Shown: in pieces, positions 16,690 to 24,008 of the stretch
Numbering within the stretch: the stretch's first letter is position 1
Layout of the letters: each line of letters opens with the position of its first letter
Assembly: GCF_030813715.1 (NCBI RefSeq)
Contig: NZ_JAUSUZ010000001.1
Span: forward strand, 7,663,501 to 7,727,500
Reading direction: 5' to 3'
Length of the DNA: 64,000 nt
Origin: Catenuloplanes indicus
Lineage (GTDB): Bacteria; Actinomycetota; Actinomycetes; Mycobacteriales; Micromonosporaceae
Notes under the pieces: generated by a model
Told to the model about the DNA's origin: nothing
The model's database searches: none
What the model saw: the letters and a program-made list of their open reading frames with translations, nothing else
Made by a program: the position numbers and the translations under genes

Positions 16690-17295
16690 TCAGCGGGCGG
16701 CCTGATACGTCCGTTCCGACATGAACGCGCGGAACCGCGGGTTGCGCCGCAGCCGGTCCAGGCAGCGCGCGCGGTTCGGCCCGATGCCGCCGCACGGCAC
16801 GCCGAGCCGGGCGCTGATCTCCTCGTACGGCGTGGGCGGGTCCCGGAGCAGCAGCTCCAGCAGCTCCCGGCAGTGCGGCGGCAGCTCGTCGAACGCGGCC
16901 CGCACCGCCGCACCGCGCTCCCGGCGCAGCAGCCCGTCGTCCACCGAGGCCGCGGTGGCGTCGGCCTGCCCCTCCAGCCGCGCCGTGGTCGCGCCGGGCA
17001 GCTCACGCTTCGCGGCCCGGTGCAGGTGGTGGCACTCCCGCCGAGTCGTGGTCAGCAGCCACGCGGGCAGCGCCCGCGGGTCGCGCAACCGGTCCAGCTG
17101 CTCGAACAGGCGCAGCCAGACGGTCTGGCTCACGTCCGCGGTGTCGGCGTCGCTCAGCCGCCACTGCCGGCACACCGACGACACCAGCCGGCCGTACCGC
17201 TCCACGATCGTGTCCCAGGCCCGCGTGTCCCCCCGGGACGCGGCCGTGACGAGGTCTGCGATGTCTCCGTTCTCCGTTACCGGACTGTCCAGCAT
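16690..17295 (-). CDS. ECF-type RNA polymerase sigma factor
   Basis: A 201-residue sigma-70 family factor. Region 2 reads VTAASRGDTRAWDTIVERYG, then WRLSDADTADVSQTVWLRLF, and recognises the -10 element. Region 4 reads FDELPPHCRELLELLLRD, then YEEISARLGVPCGGIGPNRA, with its helix-turn-helix. No anti-sigma gene is adjacent, and there is no SnoaL-type extension. ATG 17295 gives the usual short N-terminus; ATG 17316 is an alternative. The 340 bases upstream (17296-17635) hold a 23-bp tandem repeat and a terminator, and no gene I can support. Confidence 0.9.
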   Translation of the reverse strand: MLDSPVTENGDIADLVTAASRGDTRAWDTIVERYGRLVSSVCRQWRLSDADTADVSQTVWLRLFEQLDRLRDPRALPAWLLTTTRRECHHLHRAAKRELPGATTARLEGQADATAASVDDGLLRRERGAAVRAAFDELPPHCRELLELLLRDPPTPYEEISARLGVPCGGIGPNRARCLDRLRRNPRFRAFMSERTYQAAR

Positions 17296-17479
17296 GGTCA
17301 CTGCACGTCTCTCCATCCCCCTGGGAGACGCACACGACCCGCCCGTCACCCGTGCGGGACGCGTGCGGTGTCTGGTGCCGTGCCGCCCCCCGGCGGCTTC
17401 CGGCCCGTCGATGCGGAAAGCCTCGCACATCCGGACGGCACCGGGTCACCTCTGCGGTGTCGGTTCCGTGACCGCCCGG

Positions 17480-17571
17480 CTGACGGGTTCCGGCCCGGCC
17501 CGCTGACGGTTGCTCGACCCGCCCGCTGACGGGCTGAGGGCTGTCCCGCTGACACGGGTTCCGGTCTGTCC
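17480..17571. repeat. Four imperfect 23-bp tandem repeats
   Basis: The word CTGAC(G/A) recurs at 17480, 17503, 17526 and 17549, exactly 23 bases apart. Flanking bases are conserved as CCCGCTGACGGG in most copies, and GGTTCCGG follows in the first and last. A weaker fifth unit may precede at 17457. It lies between the sigma-factor start and the DUF3618 operon terminator. Confidence 0.6.
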
Positions 17572-17580
17572 GGGCACGGA

Positions 17581-17613
17581 AGAGCGCCGGTCCCTCGGCG
17601 GGACCGGCGCTCT
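17581..17613 (-). terminator. Strong hairpin terminator of the DUF3618 operon
   Basis: A perfect 13-bp stem, AGAGCGCCGGTCC (17581-17593) with GGACCGGCGCTCT (17601-17613), and a 7-base loop, 22 bases past the DUF3618 stop. Confidence 0.8.
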
Positions 17614-17635
17614 CCTCCTGGCGTCAGGCGTCGGG

Positions 17636-18319
17636 TCAGGAGACCTTCTCGCGGGCCTCGGAGGCGCGGCCCTTGACGTCCTCGGCCGCGGAGCGGCCCT
17701 CGTCGCGAACGCTCGCGGCCGCGTCGGTCGCGGTGTCGCGCACCCGGCCGGCCGCCTCCTCGGCGGGGCCGCGCAGGTTCTCCTGCAGCTCGCCGGCCAG
17801 CTGCTTCGCCTCCTGGACCAGCGTCTCCTTGTTCTCCTGCACCGCGGTCTTCGCGCTGGCGGCCAGCTCGCGCTCCTTCTGCGTGGCCGGCAGCAGCGAC
17901 GAGATCAGCCAGCCGGCGCCGAACGCGATCAGGCCGGCCGCGAGCGGGTTGCCCTCGGCCTTGGCCTTCACGACCGACGGCGCCTGCCGGACCGCGTCCG
18001 CCGCGTCCGAGGCCTTGCCGGAAACTGCGTGCGCGGCACTGGACGCCTTGTCGGAGACCGCGTGCGCGGCGCCGGACGCGGTGCCGGAGACCGCGTGTGC
18101 GGCGCCGGAGGTCTTGCCGGCCACGGTCGAGCCGGCGTCGGAGGCGGTTCCCATGATCTTCTCCCGGGTGTTACGGAGCGCGTCACGCACGCGCTGCTTC
18201 CGGTCCTCGACGATGCGCGTCGGGCTGGCCTTGTACGCGAGCGCGTCCACGTCGGAGCTGAGGCCCGCGCGGGTACGTTCGATCTCGGCGCGGATCTGGT
18301 CGGGATCGCTGCTGGTCAT
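17636..18319 (-). CDS. DUF3618 protein with LEA-like 11-residue repeats
   Basis: A 227-residue protein. The N-terminus DPDQIRAEIERTRAGLSSDV is the DUF3618 signature. Residues ~57-110 are tandem 11-residue units of the form TSGAAHAVSGT, ASGAAHAVSDK, ASSAAHAVSGK and ASDAADAVRQA. This is the periodicity of group 3 LEA (desiccation) proteins. A single hydrophobic helix (PLAAGLIAFGAGWLISSLLP, ~residues 124-143) anchors it, and a long Ala/Glu-rich coil follows. Its ATG overlaps the stop of the holin-like gene (ATGA). It is third in a three-gene operon. Protection of membrane or cell envelope during stress is inferred from the repeat type and neighbours. Confidence 0.9.
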   Translation of the reverse strand: MTSSDPDQIRAEIERTRAGLSSDVDALAYKASPTRIVEDRKQRVRDALRNTREKIMGTASDAGSTVAGKTSGAAHAVSGTASGAAHAVSDKASSAAHAVSGKASDAADAVRQAPSVVKAKAEGNPLAAGLIAFGAGWLISSLLPATQKERELAASAKTAVQENKETLVQEAKQLAGELQENLRGPAEEAAGRVRDTATDAAASVRDEGRSAAEDVKGRASEAREKVS

Positions 18320-18720
18320 GACAGGCCTCCACGATTCGGCTTGAGGGCTTGGGGGATCTCCTTCGCGGTCTCCGCGGTGCGCGGCATCCCGCGCATCTCA
18401 CGGGCCTTGCCACGGGCCAGAGTGAACAGCACGCCGCCGACGATCGCCCAGAGCACGGCCACGATCAGCGCGGCCCAGCTCTGGTCCATCACGTTGGCGA
18501 GGCCCCACCAGAGCGCGAACGACAGGAACAGCAGGACCAGGAAGCCGGCCACACCGGCACCGCCGAACAGCCCGGCGGCCTTGCCGGCCTTCGCCGCCTC
18601 CTGGCGCATCTCCGCCTTGGCCAGTTCGACCTCCTGGCGGACCAGTGTGGACAGGTCCTGGGTGACCTCGCCCAGCAGCTCGCCGAACGAGCGCTGGGAC
18701 ACGTCCGGGCCCTGCGTCAT
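18316..18720 (-). CDS. Phage holin family / DUF1469 membrane protein
   Basis: A 134-residue protein of the actinobacterial Phage_holin_3_6 (DUF1469) family; the name is historical and lytic activity is not implied. The N-terminal amphipathic stretch FGELLGEVTQDLSTLVRQEV, then ELAKAEMRQEAAKAGKAAGL, is the family signature. Two membrane helices follow, FGGAGVAGFLVLLFLSFALW and WAALIVAVLWAIVGGVLFTL. Its start overlaps the upstream gene's stop (ATGG/TGA region at 18717-18720) and its stop overlaps the DUF3618 start. The triplet with DUF3618 is a common actinobacterial arrangement. Confidence 0.92.
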   Translation of the reverse strand: MTQGPDVSQRSFGELLGEVTQDLSTLVRQEVELAKAEMRQEAAKAGKAAGLFGGAGVAGFLVLLFLSFALWWGLANVMDQSWAALIVAVLWAIVGGVLFTLARGKAREMRGMPRTAETAKEIPQALKPNRGGLS

Positions 18721-19493
18721 GGCCGTGCCTCACCCGGGTACGTGCGCGGCTCGGTGGCCGGCGGGGCCAGCGGGTCGGTCACCGGCGGCAGCAGCGGATC
18801 CGGGTCGGCCGGCAGCGCCGTGGTGGCCGGCGTGACGACCGCGGTGGTCGCCGGGGTGGCCGGGACCGGCACGGCGGTGACCGGCTCGGTGTACGTGGGC
18901 GGGACCGGCGTGGCCGGGACCGCGGCGGTGCCGGTGGCGGTCGGCCCGGACGGGGCGGTCGACGGCGTCGCGCCGGAGTCGTCGGAGATCTCCGCGGCGA
19001 CGCTGCGGGTCACCCGGCCGGCGATCAGGCCGAGCACCGCGGCACCGGCCAGGAACGTGCCCGGGTGTCGGCGCGCGTACTCCTTGACCTCGGTGATCAG
19101 CGCGCCCGGTTCACGGGCCTCCAGCCAGTCCGCGACCTGGTCGATCTTCGCGGCGGCCTGCCGGGCGTAGTCGCCGACCGGCCCGGACTGCTCGCTCGAC
19201 TCGGCCATCGAGCGCAGCTCGCCGCCGACCGAGCGGATGCCGCCGACCGCGCGCTGCTGCTGCGCGCCGGCCTGGCTGCGCAGCTCGTCACGGGTGGCGT
19301 GGTATAGGTGGCGGGCCTGCCGGCCGGTCTCCTCGGCGACCCGGCGGCCCTCGTCCTTCGCGGTGCCGGCGACGCTTCCGCCGGCCTCCACCGCCGTGTG
19401 CCCGAGCTCGCGGGCCTCCTGCTTCGCGGTCTCGGTGGCGGACGTCTGGCCGTCGGTCGCGGACGCTGAACGCGACGTGGCGATATCCGTCAT
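18717..19493 (-). CDS. LEA-like coil protein with membrane segment and Pro/Thr-rich tail
   Basis: A 258-residue protein, first gene of the three-gene operon. Residues 15-75 are Ala/Glu/Lys-rich, with EARELGHTAVEAGGSVAGTA and DEGRRVAEETGRQARHL, resembling LEA-type repeats. The middle part (RQAAAKIDQVADWLEAREPG, then VKEYARRHPGTFLAGAAVLG) has one hydrophobic helix. The last ~100 residues are low-complexity Pro/Thr/Val (PVPPTYTEPVTAVPVPATPA). ATG 19493 has GGAGGG seven bases upstream. Probably an envelope stress protein; no enzymatic motif is seen. Confidence 0.82.
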   Translation of the reverse strand: MTDIATSRSASATDGQTSATETAKQEARELGHTAVEAGGSVAGTAKDEGRRVAEETGRQARHLYHATRDELRSQAGAQQQRAVGGIRSVGGELRSMAESSEQSGPVGDYARQAAAKIDQVADWLEAREPGALITEVKEYARRHPGTFLAGAAVLGLIAGRVTRSVAAEISDDSGATPSTAPSGPTATGTAAVPATPVPPTYTEPVTAVPVPATPATTAVVTPATTALPADPDPLLPPVTDPLAPPATEPRTYPGEARP

Positions 19494-19614
19494 CTCAGTG
19501 CCCTCCAATCGGGTTATCCAGGGGGTGAAGTCGGCCATCTCATCGGCCGTGCGAGGTCCCGGCTACCCGGGAATTCGGTGGTCATGCAGGAGGTGCACGC
19601 CATTTTTCGGATCT

Positions 19615-19639
19615 GTTTGATCGGTGTGAGGCGGGGTAC
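19615..19639 (+). promoter_or_regulatory. SigB/SigF-type stress promoter
   Basis: GTTT (19615-19618), a 15-base spacer, and GGGTAC (19634-19639) match the GTTT-N14-18-GGGTA pattern of general-stress sigma factors of the SigB/SigF group. Transcription would start about 3 bases before the ATG at 19649. Confidence 0.65.
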
Positions 19640-19648
19640 CCGAGCGGC

Positions 19649-19906
19649 ATGACTGATCAATCCACTACCGAAGCTGCCCTGGTCGGAGGCCCTTACGACG
19701 GGGAGACCCGCAATGCGGGCGACACGGGCCTCATCGAGATCGAGAATGACGGTCTGGTGCACCGCTACATTCACACGAGCAAATCTCATGATTCCGCCGT
19801 CGTGTACAACTACGACGGTGTGGTGAATCCGGCCGGAGCCGAGGACGGCGCGGAACATTCCGCCGATCGGGTCGCCACGAACGTGGACCCGGACGCGAAC
19901 TCCTGA
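19649..19906 (+). CDS. Small acidic protein with GGPYDG motif, stress-promoter controlled
   Basis: An 85-residue acidic protein of unknown function. The segment EAALVGGPYDGETRN, followed by IEIENDGLVHRYIHT, resembles small actinobacterial proteins that start with a GGP(Y/L)DG turn. The remainder looks soluble and ends in a flexible acidic tail. A good GTTT-N15-GGGTAC promoter lies directly upstream, and it diverges from the LEA-like/holin-like/DUF3618 operon. It is therefore probably part of the general stress response. A perfect hairpin follows its stop codon. Confidence 0.8.
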   Translation: MTDQSTTEAALVGGPYDGETRNAGDTGLIEIENDGLVHRYIHTSKSHDSAVVYNYDGVVNPAGAEDGAEHSADRVATNVDPDANS

Positions 19907-19909
19907 TCT

Positions 19910-19951
19910 CCGCGGTGGTCACCGTACGAGCGTTTGCGGTGACCACCGCGG
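19910..19951 (+). terminator. Hairpin terminator of the small stress gene
   Basis: A perfect 14-bp stem (CCGCGGTGGTCACC at 19910-19923 with GGTGACCACCGCGG at 19938-19951) and a 14-base loop, 3 bases past the stop codon at 19906. Confidence 0.75.
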
Positions 19952-20095
19952 ATCGGGCAAGGAGTGGCGCCGGCTTCGCCGGGAGCGGGAATATCAAGGT
20001 CATTTTGTGGTTGTCATGATCGGTCACAGCAGGACCGCCGTGGCCCGAGCGTCGGTGCAGGTCCGGGGCCGTTAGCGGCTGCCTTGCGGGCCTGT

Positions 20096-20470
20096 TAGAC
20101 TTCTCGGGTCGACCTGACCATCACGCCTGTTCATGATCCAGCTGGATCCTGCACCTGCGTGGTGGTGATGAAGCGGAGCGCCTGCTCCCACCCGCGTCGC
20201 CTCGAGCGTCCGGGTCCGGTCAGACCGCCTCGGGTGCAGTGCATCCGCAGCGCGGTGGCTCAGCGTCACGCGTGACAGCGTGGCCGTGCGCGAGCGCACG
20301 AGCCGTGACCGGTCGAGCGGGCCCTGGCATGTACGTTGCCGGGGCCTTTCTGCTTGTGGCCGACAGCGCACGCCGTGCGCAGGCTCGATCCGCCGGGGCA
20401 GGCGGGCGAGTCGTCGCCAGACCCGCGCCGGCCGGCCGGCGGGTGCGGGAAGCAGTTATGAGGAGGCCCC
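20096..20470 (+). promoter_or_regulatory. infC promoter and long 5' leader
   Basis: TAGACT at 20096-20101 is a good actinobacterial -10 hexamer; the -35 (TTAGCG near 20072) is weak. Transcription from there would give a leader of about 360 bases before infC, with many GC-rich inverted segments and no convincing ORF. The region 19952-20095 carries nothing I recognise. Long leaders before infC-rpmI-rplT often mediate autoregulation by L20 or IF3; no specific RNA motif is identified here. Confidence 0.5.
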
Positions 20471-21130
20471 ATCAGCGCCGAACCACGCGTGAACGATCAG
20501 ATCCGGGCGCGAGAGGTCCGACTGGTCGGCCCTGAGGGTGAGCAGGTGGGCATCGTCCCGCTGGAGCGTGCCCTGCAGCTGGCCGCGGATGTCGATCTGG
20601 ACCTGGTCGAGGTGGCGCCGATGGCCCGTCCGCCGGTGTGCAAACTCATGGACTTCGGAAAGTTCAAGTACGAGTCGGCACTCAAGGCGCGCGAGGCCCG
20701 GCGCAACCAGCAGCAGACCGTCATCAAGGAGATGAAGCTGCGCCCGAAGATCGATCCGCACGACTACGAGACCAAGAAGGGTCACGTGGTGCGGTTCCTG
20801 AAGGCGGGCGACAAGGTCAAGGTCACGATCATGTTCCGTGGTCGCGAGCAGAGCCGTCCGGAGCTGGGCTACCGCCTGCTGCGCCGGCTCGAGTCGGAGA
20901 TCACGGAGCTGGGTTACGTGGAGGCCGCGCCGAAGCAGGACGGCCGAAACATGACCATGGTGTTGGCCCCGCATCGGGCCACCAAGGCGGCAGCGGCGGA
21001 GCGCGTCGCGGCCAGCGCCAAGGCGCCTCGCCCGCCCCGGGACGAGGACGTCGTGGACGCACCCGAGAGCGAGGCTCCCGCCACGGAGTCCGCTGACGCG
21101 GGTGCGCCGGCCGGAACCCCCGGCCAGTAA
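20471..21130 (+). CDS. infC: Translation initiation factor IF-3, predicted ATC start
   Basis: A 219-residue IF-3 that binds the 30S subunit and checks start codon and initiator tRNA. The N-domain begins with the conserved segment [20 protein letters not shown]. The linker helix [20 protein letters not shown] and the C-domain [20 protein letters not shown] are standard. An acidic, low-complexity tail of ~35 residues is added ([18 protein letters not shown]), common in actinobacteria. Start choice: AGGAGG at 20461-20466 is four bases before ATC 20471, giving [12 protein letters not shown]. The first ATG/GTG candidate (GTG 20489) has no Shine-Dalgarno. Rare AUU/AUC starts are the classical device by which IF-3 represses its own synthesis. 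Confidence 0.93.
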   Translation: MSAEPRVNDQIRAREVRLVGPEGEQVGIVPLERALQLAADVDLDLVEVAPMARPPVCKLMDFGKFKYESALKAREARRNQQQTVIKEMKLRPKIDPHDYETKKGHVVRFLKAGDKVKVTIMFRGREQSRPELGYRLLRRLESEITELGYVEAAPKQDGRNMTMVLAPHRATKAAAAERVAASAKAPRPPRDEDVVDAPESEAPATESADAGAPAGTPGQ

Positions 21131-21138
21131 CGGCCGGC

Positions 21139-21162
21139 TTCCCGGCCACAACCGGCCGGGAA
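21139..21162 (+). other. Hairpin between infC and rpmI
   Basis: TTCCCGGCC (21139-21147) pairs with GGCCGGGAA (21154-21162) around ACAACC, in a larger GC-rich dyad. No U-tract follows and rpmI starts 33 bases later, so it may be an RNA-processing, attenuation or L20-binding element within the operon. Confidence 0.4.
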
Positions 21163-21195
21163 CCCCCGGCCTGTATCAGGAAGAAGAGGCGTTCA

Positions 21196-21390
21196 ATGCC
21201 GAAGATGAAGAGCCACACCGGCATGGGCAAGCGGGTGAAGGTCACCGGCAAGGGAAAGCTCGTCACCGAGCAGGCCGGTAAGCGTCACCTGCTGGAGGGC
21301 AAGTCCTCCCAGCGCACCCGCCGGCTGACCGGCACGGTCGAGGTGGCCAAGTCCGACGTGAAGCGTATTAAGAAGCTGCTGGGCCGCTGA
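21196..21390 (+). CDS. rpmI: 50S ribosomal protein L35
   Basis: A 64-residue, strongly basic protein of full family length: [20 protein letters not shown] at the start and [15 protein letters not shown] at the end. It lies between infC and rplT, the near-universal order. GAAGAAGAGG a few bases upstream provides the ribosome-binding site for ATG 21196. Confidence 0.99.
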   Translation: MPKMKSHTGMGKRVKVTGKGKLVTEQAGKRHLLEGKSSQRTRRLTGTVEVAKSDVKRIKKLLGR

Positions 21391-21429
21391 CGCGCCCGCC
21401 ACTGACTTTTTTCAATTAGGAGTAGTTCA

Positions 21430-21822
21430 ATGGCACGCGTCAAGCGGGCGGTCAACGCCCAGAAGAAGCGTCGTACCCTGCTCGAGACGGCGAGCGGCTA
21501 CCGGGGCCAGCGGTCCCGGCTGTACCGCAAGGCCAAGGAGCAGGTGCTGCACTCGATGCAGTACTCGTACCGGGACCGTCGTGACCGCAAGGGCGACTTC
21601 CGCCAGCTGTGGATCACGCGCATCAACGCGGCCGCCCGGGCGAACGGCATGACCTACAACCGGCTGATCCAGGGCCTGCGCCTGGCCGGTGTCGAGGTCG
21701 ACCGCAAGATCCTCGCGGACCTCGCGGTCAACGACGCCACGGCGTTCGCCGGGCTCGTCGAGGTCGCCAAGGCCGCGGTCGCGGCCGAGGGCACCGGCGG
21801 CGCGTCCGCCCAGGCCGCCTGA
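21430..21822 (+). CDS. rplT: 50S ribosomal protein L20
   Basis: A 130-residue basic protein, an early 23S rRNA assembly factor and autoregulator of this operon in other bacteria. The family N-terminus [20 protein letters not shown] and [20 protein letters not shown] are clear. TAGGAG seven bases before ATG 21430 follows an unusual AT-rich stretch (GACTTTTTTCAATTAG). A strong terminator ends the operon after the gene. Confidence 0.99.
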   Translation: MARVKRAVNAQKKRRTLLETASGYRGQRSRLYRKAKEQVLHSMQYSYRDRRDRKGDFRQLWITRINAAARANGMTYNRLIQGLRLAGVEVDRKILADLAVNDATAFAGLVEVAKAAVAAEGTGGASAQAA

Positions 21823-21856
21823 GTCCCACCGGTTTCACCCAGCTTCATCTCTGAGC

Positions 21857-21895
21857 GAGGCGTCCCGCGTTGTCCGCGGGACGCCTCCGCTTTTT
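21857..21895 (+). terminator. Rho-independent terminator of infC-rpmI-rplT
   Basis: A 13-bp perfect stem, GAGGCGTCCCGCG (21857-21869) with CGCGGGACGCCTC (21875-21887), loop TTGTC, followed by CGC and TTTTT at 21891-21895. It is one of the few hairpins here with a U-tract. Confidence 0.92.
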
Positions 21896-21955
21896 CGCCG
21901 CCTGACCCGCGATCCGGCACGCCCCGATCACGGCAGAGAGATCAAGGACGAAACC

Positions 21956-22762
21956 CTGTTCACGCCGCGTACGCCCAGGATCGCCGCCGCCCGGAAGCTG
22001 CACCGCCGCCGGGACCGGGACGCGGCGCGCCGTTTCCTCGCGGAGGGGCCGCAGGCGGTGTCGGAGGCGCTGGCCACGCCGGGCACCGTGATCGAGCTGT
22101 TCGGCACGCCGGAGACCCTGCACCGGTACGCGACGCTCAGCCGCGCCGCGTCGGACACCGGTGCCGAGGTGTCCGAGGTGGACGAGGACGCGCTGGCGGC
22201 GCTGACCGAGACGGTGCAGCCGCAGGGGATCGTGGCGCTGTGCCACCAGGCGGACGTGCCGCTGGCCGAGGCGCTGTCGCGCGGCCCCCGGCTGGTCGCG
22301 GCGCTGGCCGAGATCCGGGACCCGGGGAACGCCGGAACCGTGCTGCGGACCGCGGACGCCGCGGGCGCCGGTGCGGTGGTGTTCGCCGGGGACGCGGTCG
22401 ATCCGTACAACGGCAAGTGCGTGCGGTCGACGGCCGGCAGCCTGTTCCACGTGGACGTGGTGCGCGGGCCGGACCCGGTGACGGTGGTGACCGAGGCGCA
22501 GGCCGCGGGGCTGACCGTGCTGGCGGCGACCGGCTACGGCGACGCGGACCTCGACGGATTGGCGGACAGTGGGGCGCTCTCCACCCGTACCATGTGGATC
22601 TTTGGATCTGAGGCCCATGGCCTTTCCGACGCGGTGCTGGCGGCGGCTGACCACCGGGTGAAGGTGCCGATGTACGGCCGGGCCGAGAGCCTTAATCTGG
22701 CGGCGGCCGCGGCGGTGTGTCTGTATGCTTCGGCGAGAGCCTTACGCGATTTCGAGGAGTGA
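21956..22762 (+). CDS. TrmH/SpoU-family RNA 2'-O-methyltransferase, predicted CTG start
   Basis: A 268-residue SPOUT methyltransferase, probably acting on 23S rRNA or tRNA ribose. The N-terminal substrate domain reads RTPRIAAARKLHRRRDRDAA, then FLAEGPQAVSEAL. Knot motifs are AEIRDPGNAGTVLRTADAAG (motif 1), IFGSEAHGLS (motif 2) and AESLNLAAAAAVCLY (motif 3). The family N-terminus is FTPRTPR, and no ATG, GTG or TTG in frame exists between the upstream terminator and this point. AAGGA at 21944-21948 is 7 bases before CTG 21956, so CTG is the most likely initiator; ATC 21941 is an alternative. It sits between rplT and pheS. Confidence 0.88.
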   Translation: MFTPRTPRIAAARKLHRRRDRDAARRFLAEGPQAVSEALATPGTVIELFGTPETLHRYATLSRAASDTGAEVSEVDEDALAALTETVQPQGIVALCHQADVPLAEALSRGPRLVAALAEIRDPGNAGTVLRTADAAGAGAVVFAGDAVDPYNGKCVRSTAGSLFHVDVVRGPDPVTVVTEAQAAGLTVLAATGYGDADLDGLADSGALSTRTMWIFGSEAHGLSDAVLAAADHRVKVPMYGRAESLNLAAAAAVCLYASARALRDFEE

Positions 22763-22772
22763 CCGACAGTGA

Positions 22773-23981
<1,209 letters not shown>

Positions 23982-24008
23982 GACTTTTTTCTTTTAAGCG
24001 GAGGAATT

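Noticed and set aside
16508..16795. Small - strand ORF (95 codons) between the sigma gene and the permease remnant
   Set aside because: Overlaps the sigma gene in another frame and has no Shine-Dalgarno or family pattern.
18316..18720. Phage lysis holin indicating a prophage
   Set aside because: The family is a common chromosomal actinobacterial protein with a misleading name; no phage genes are near and it is in a stress-type operon.
19952..20470. Protein-coding gene in the infC leader
   Set aside because: Open frames there on both strands are Arg-rich, overlap each other and lack ribosome-binding sites; the region fits an untranslated leader.
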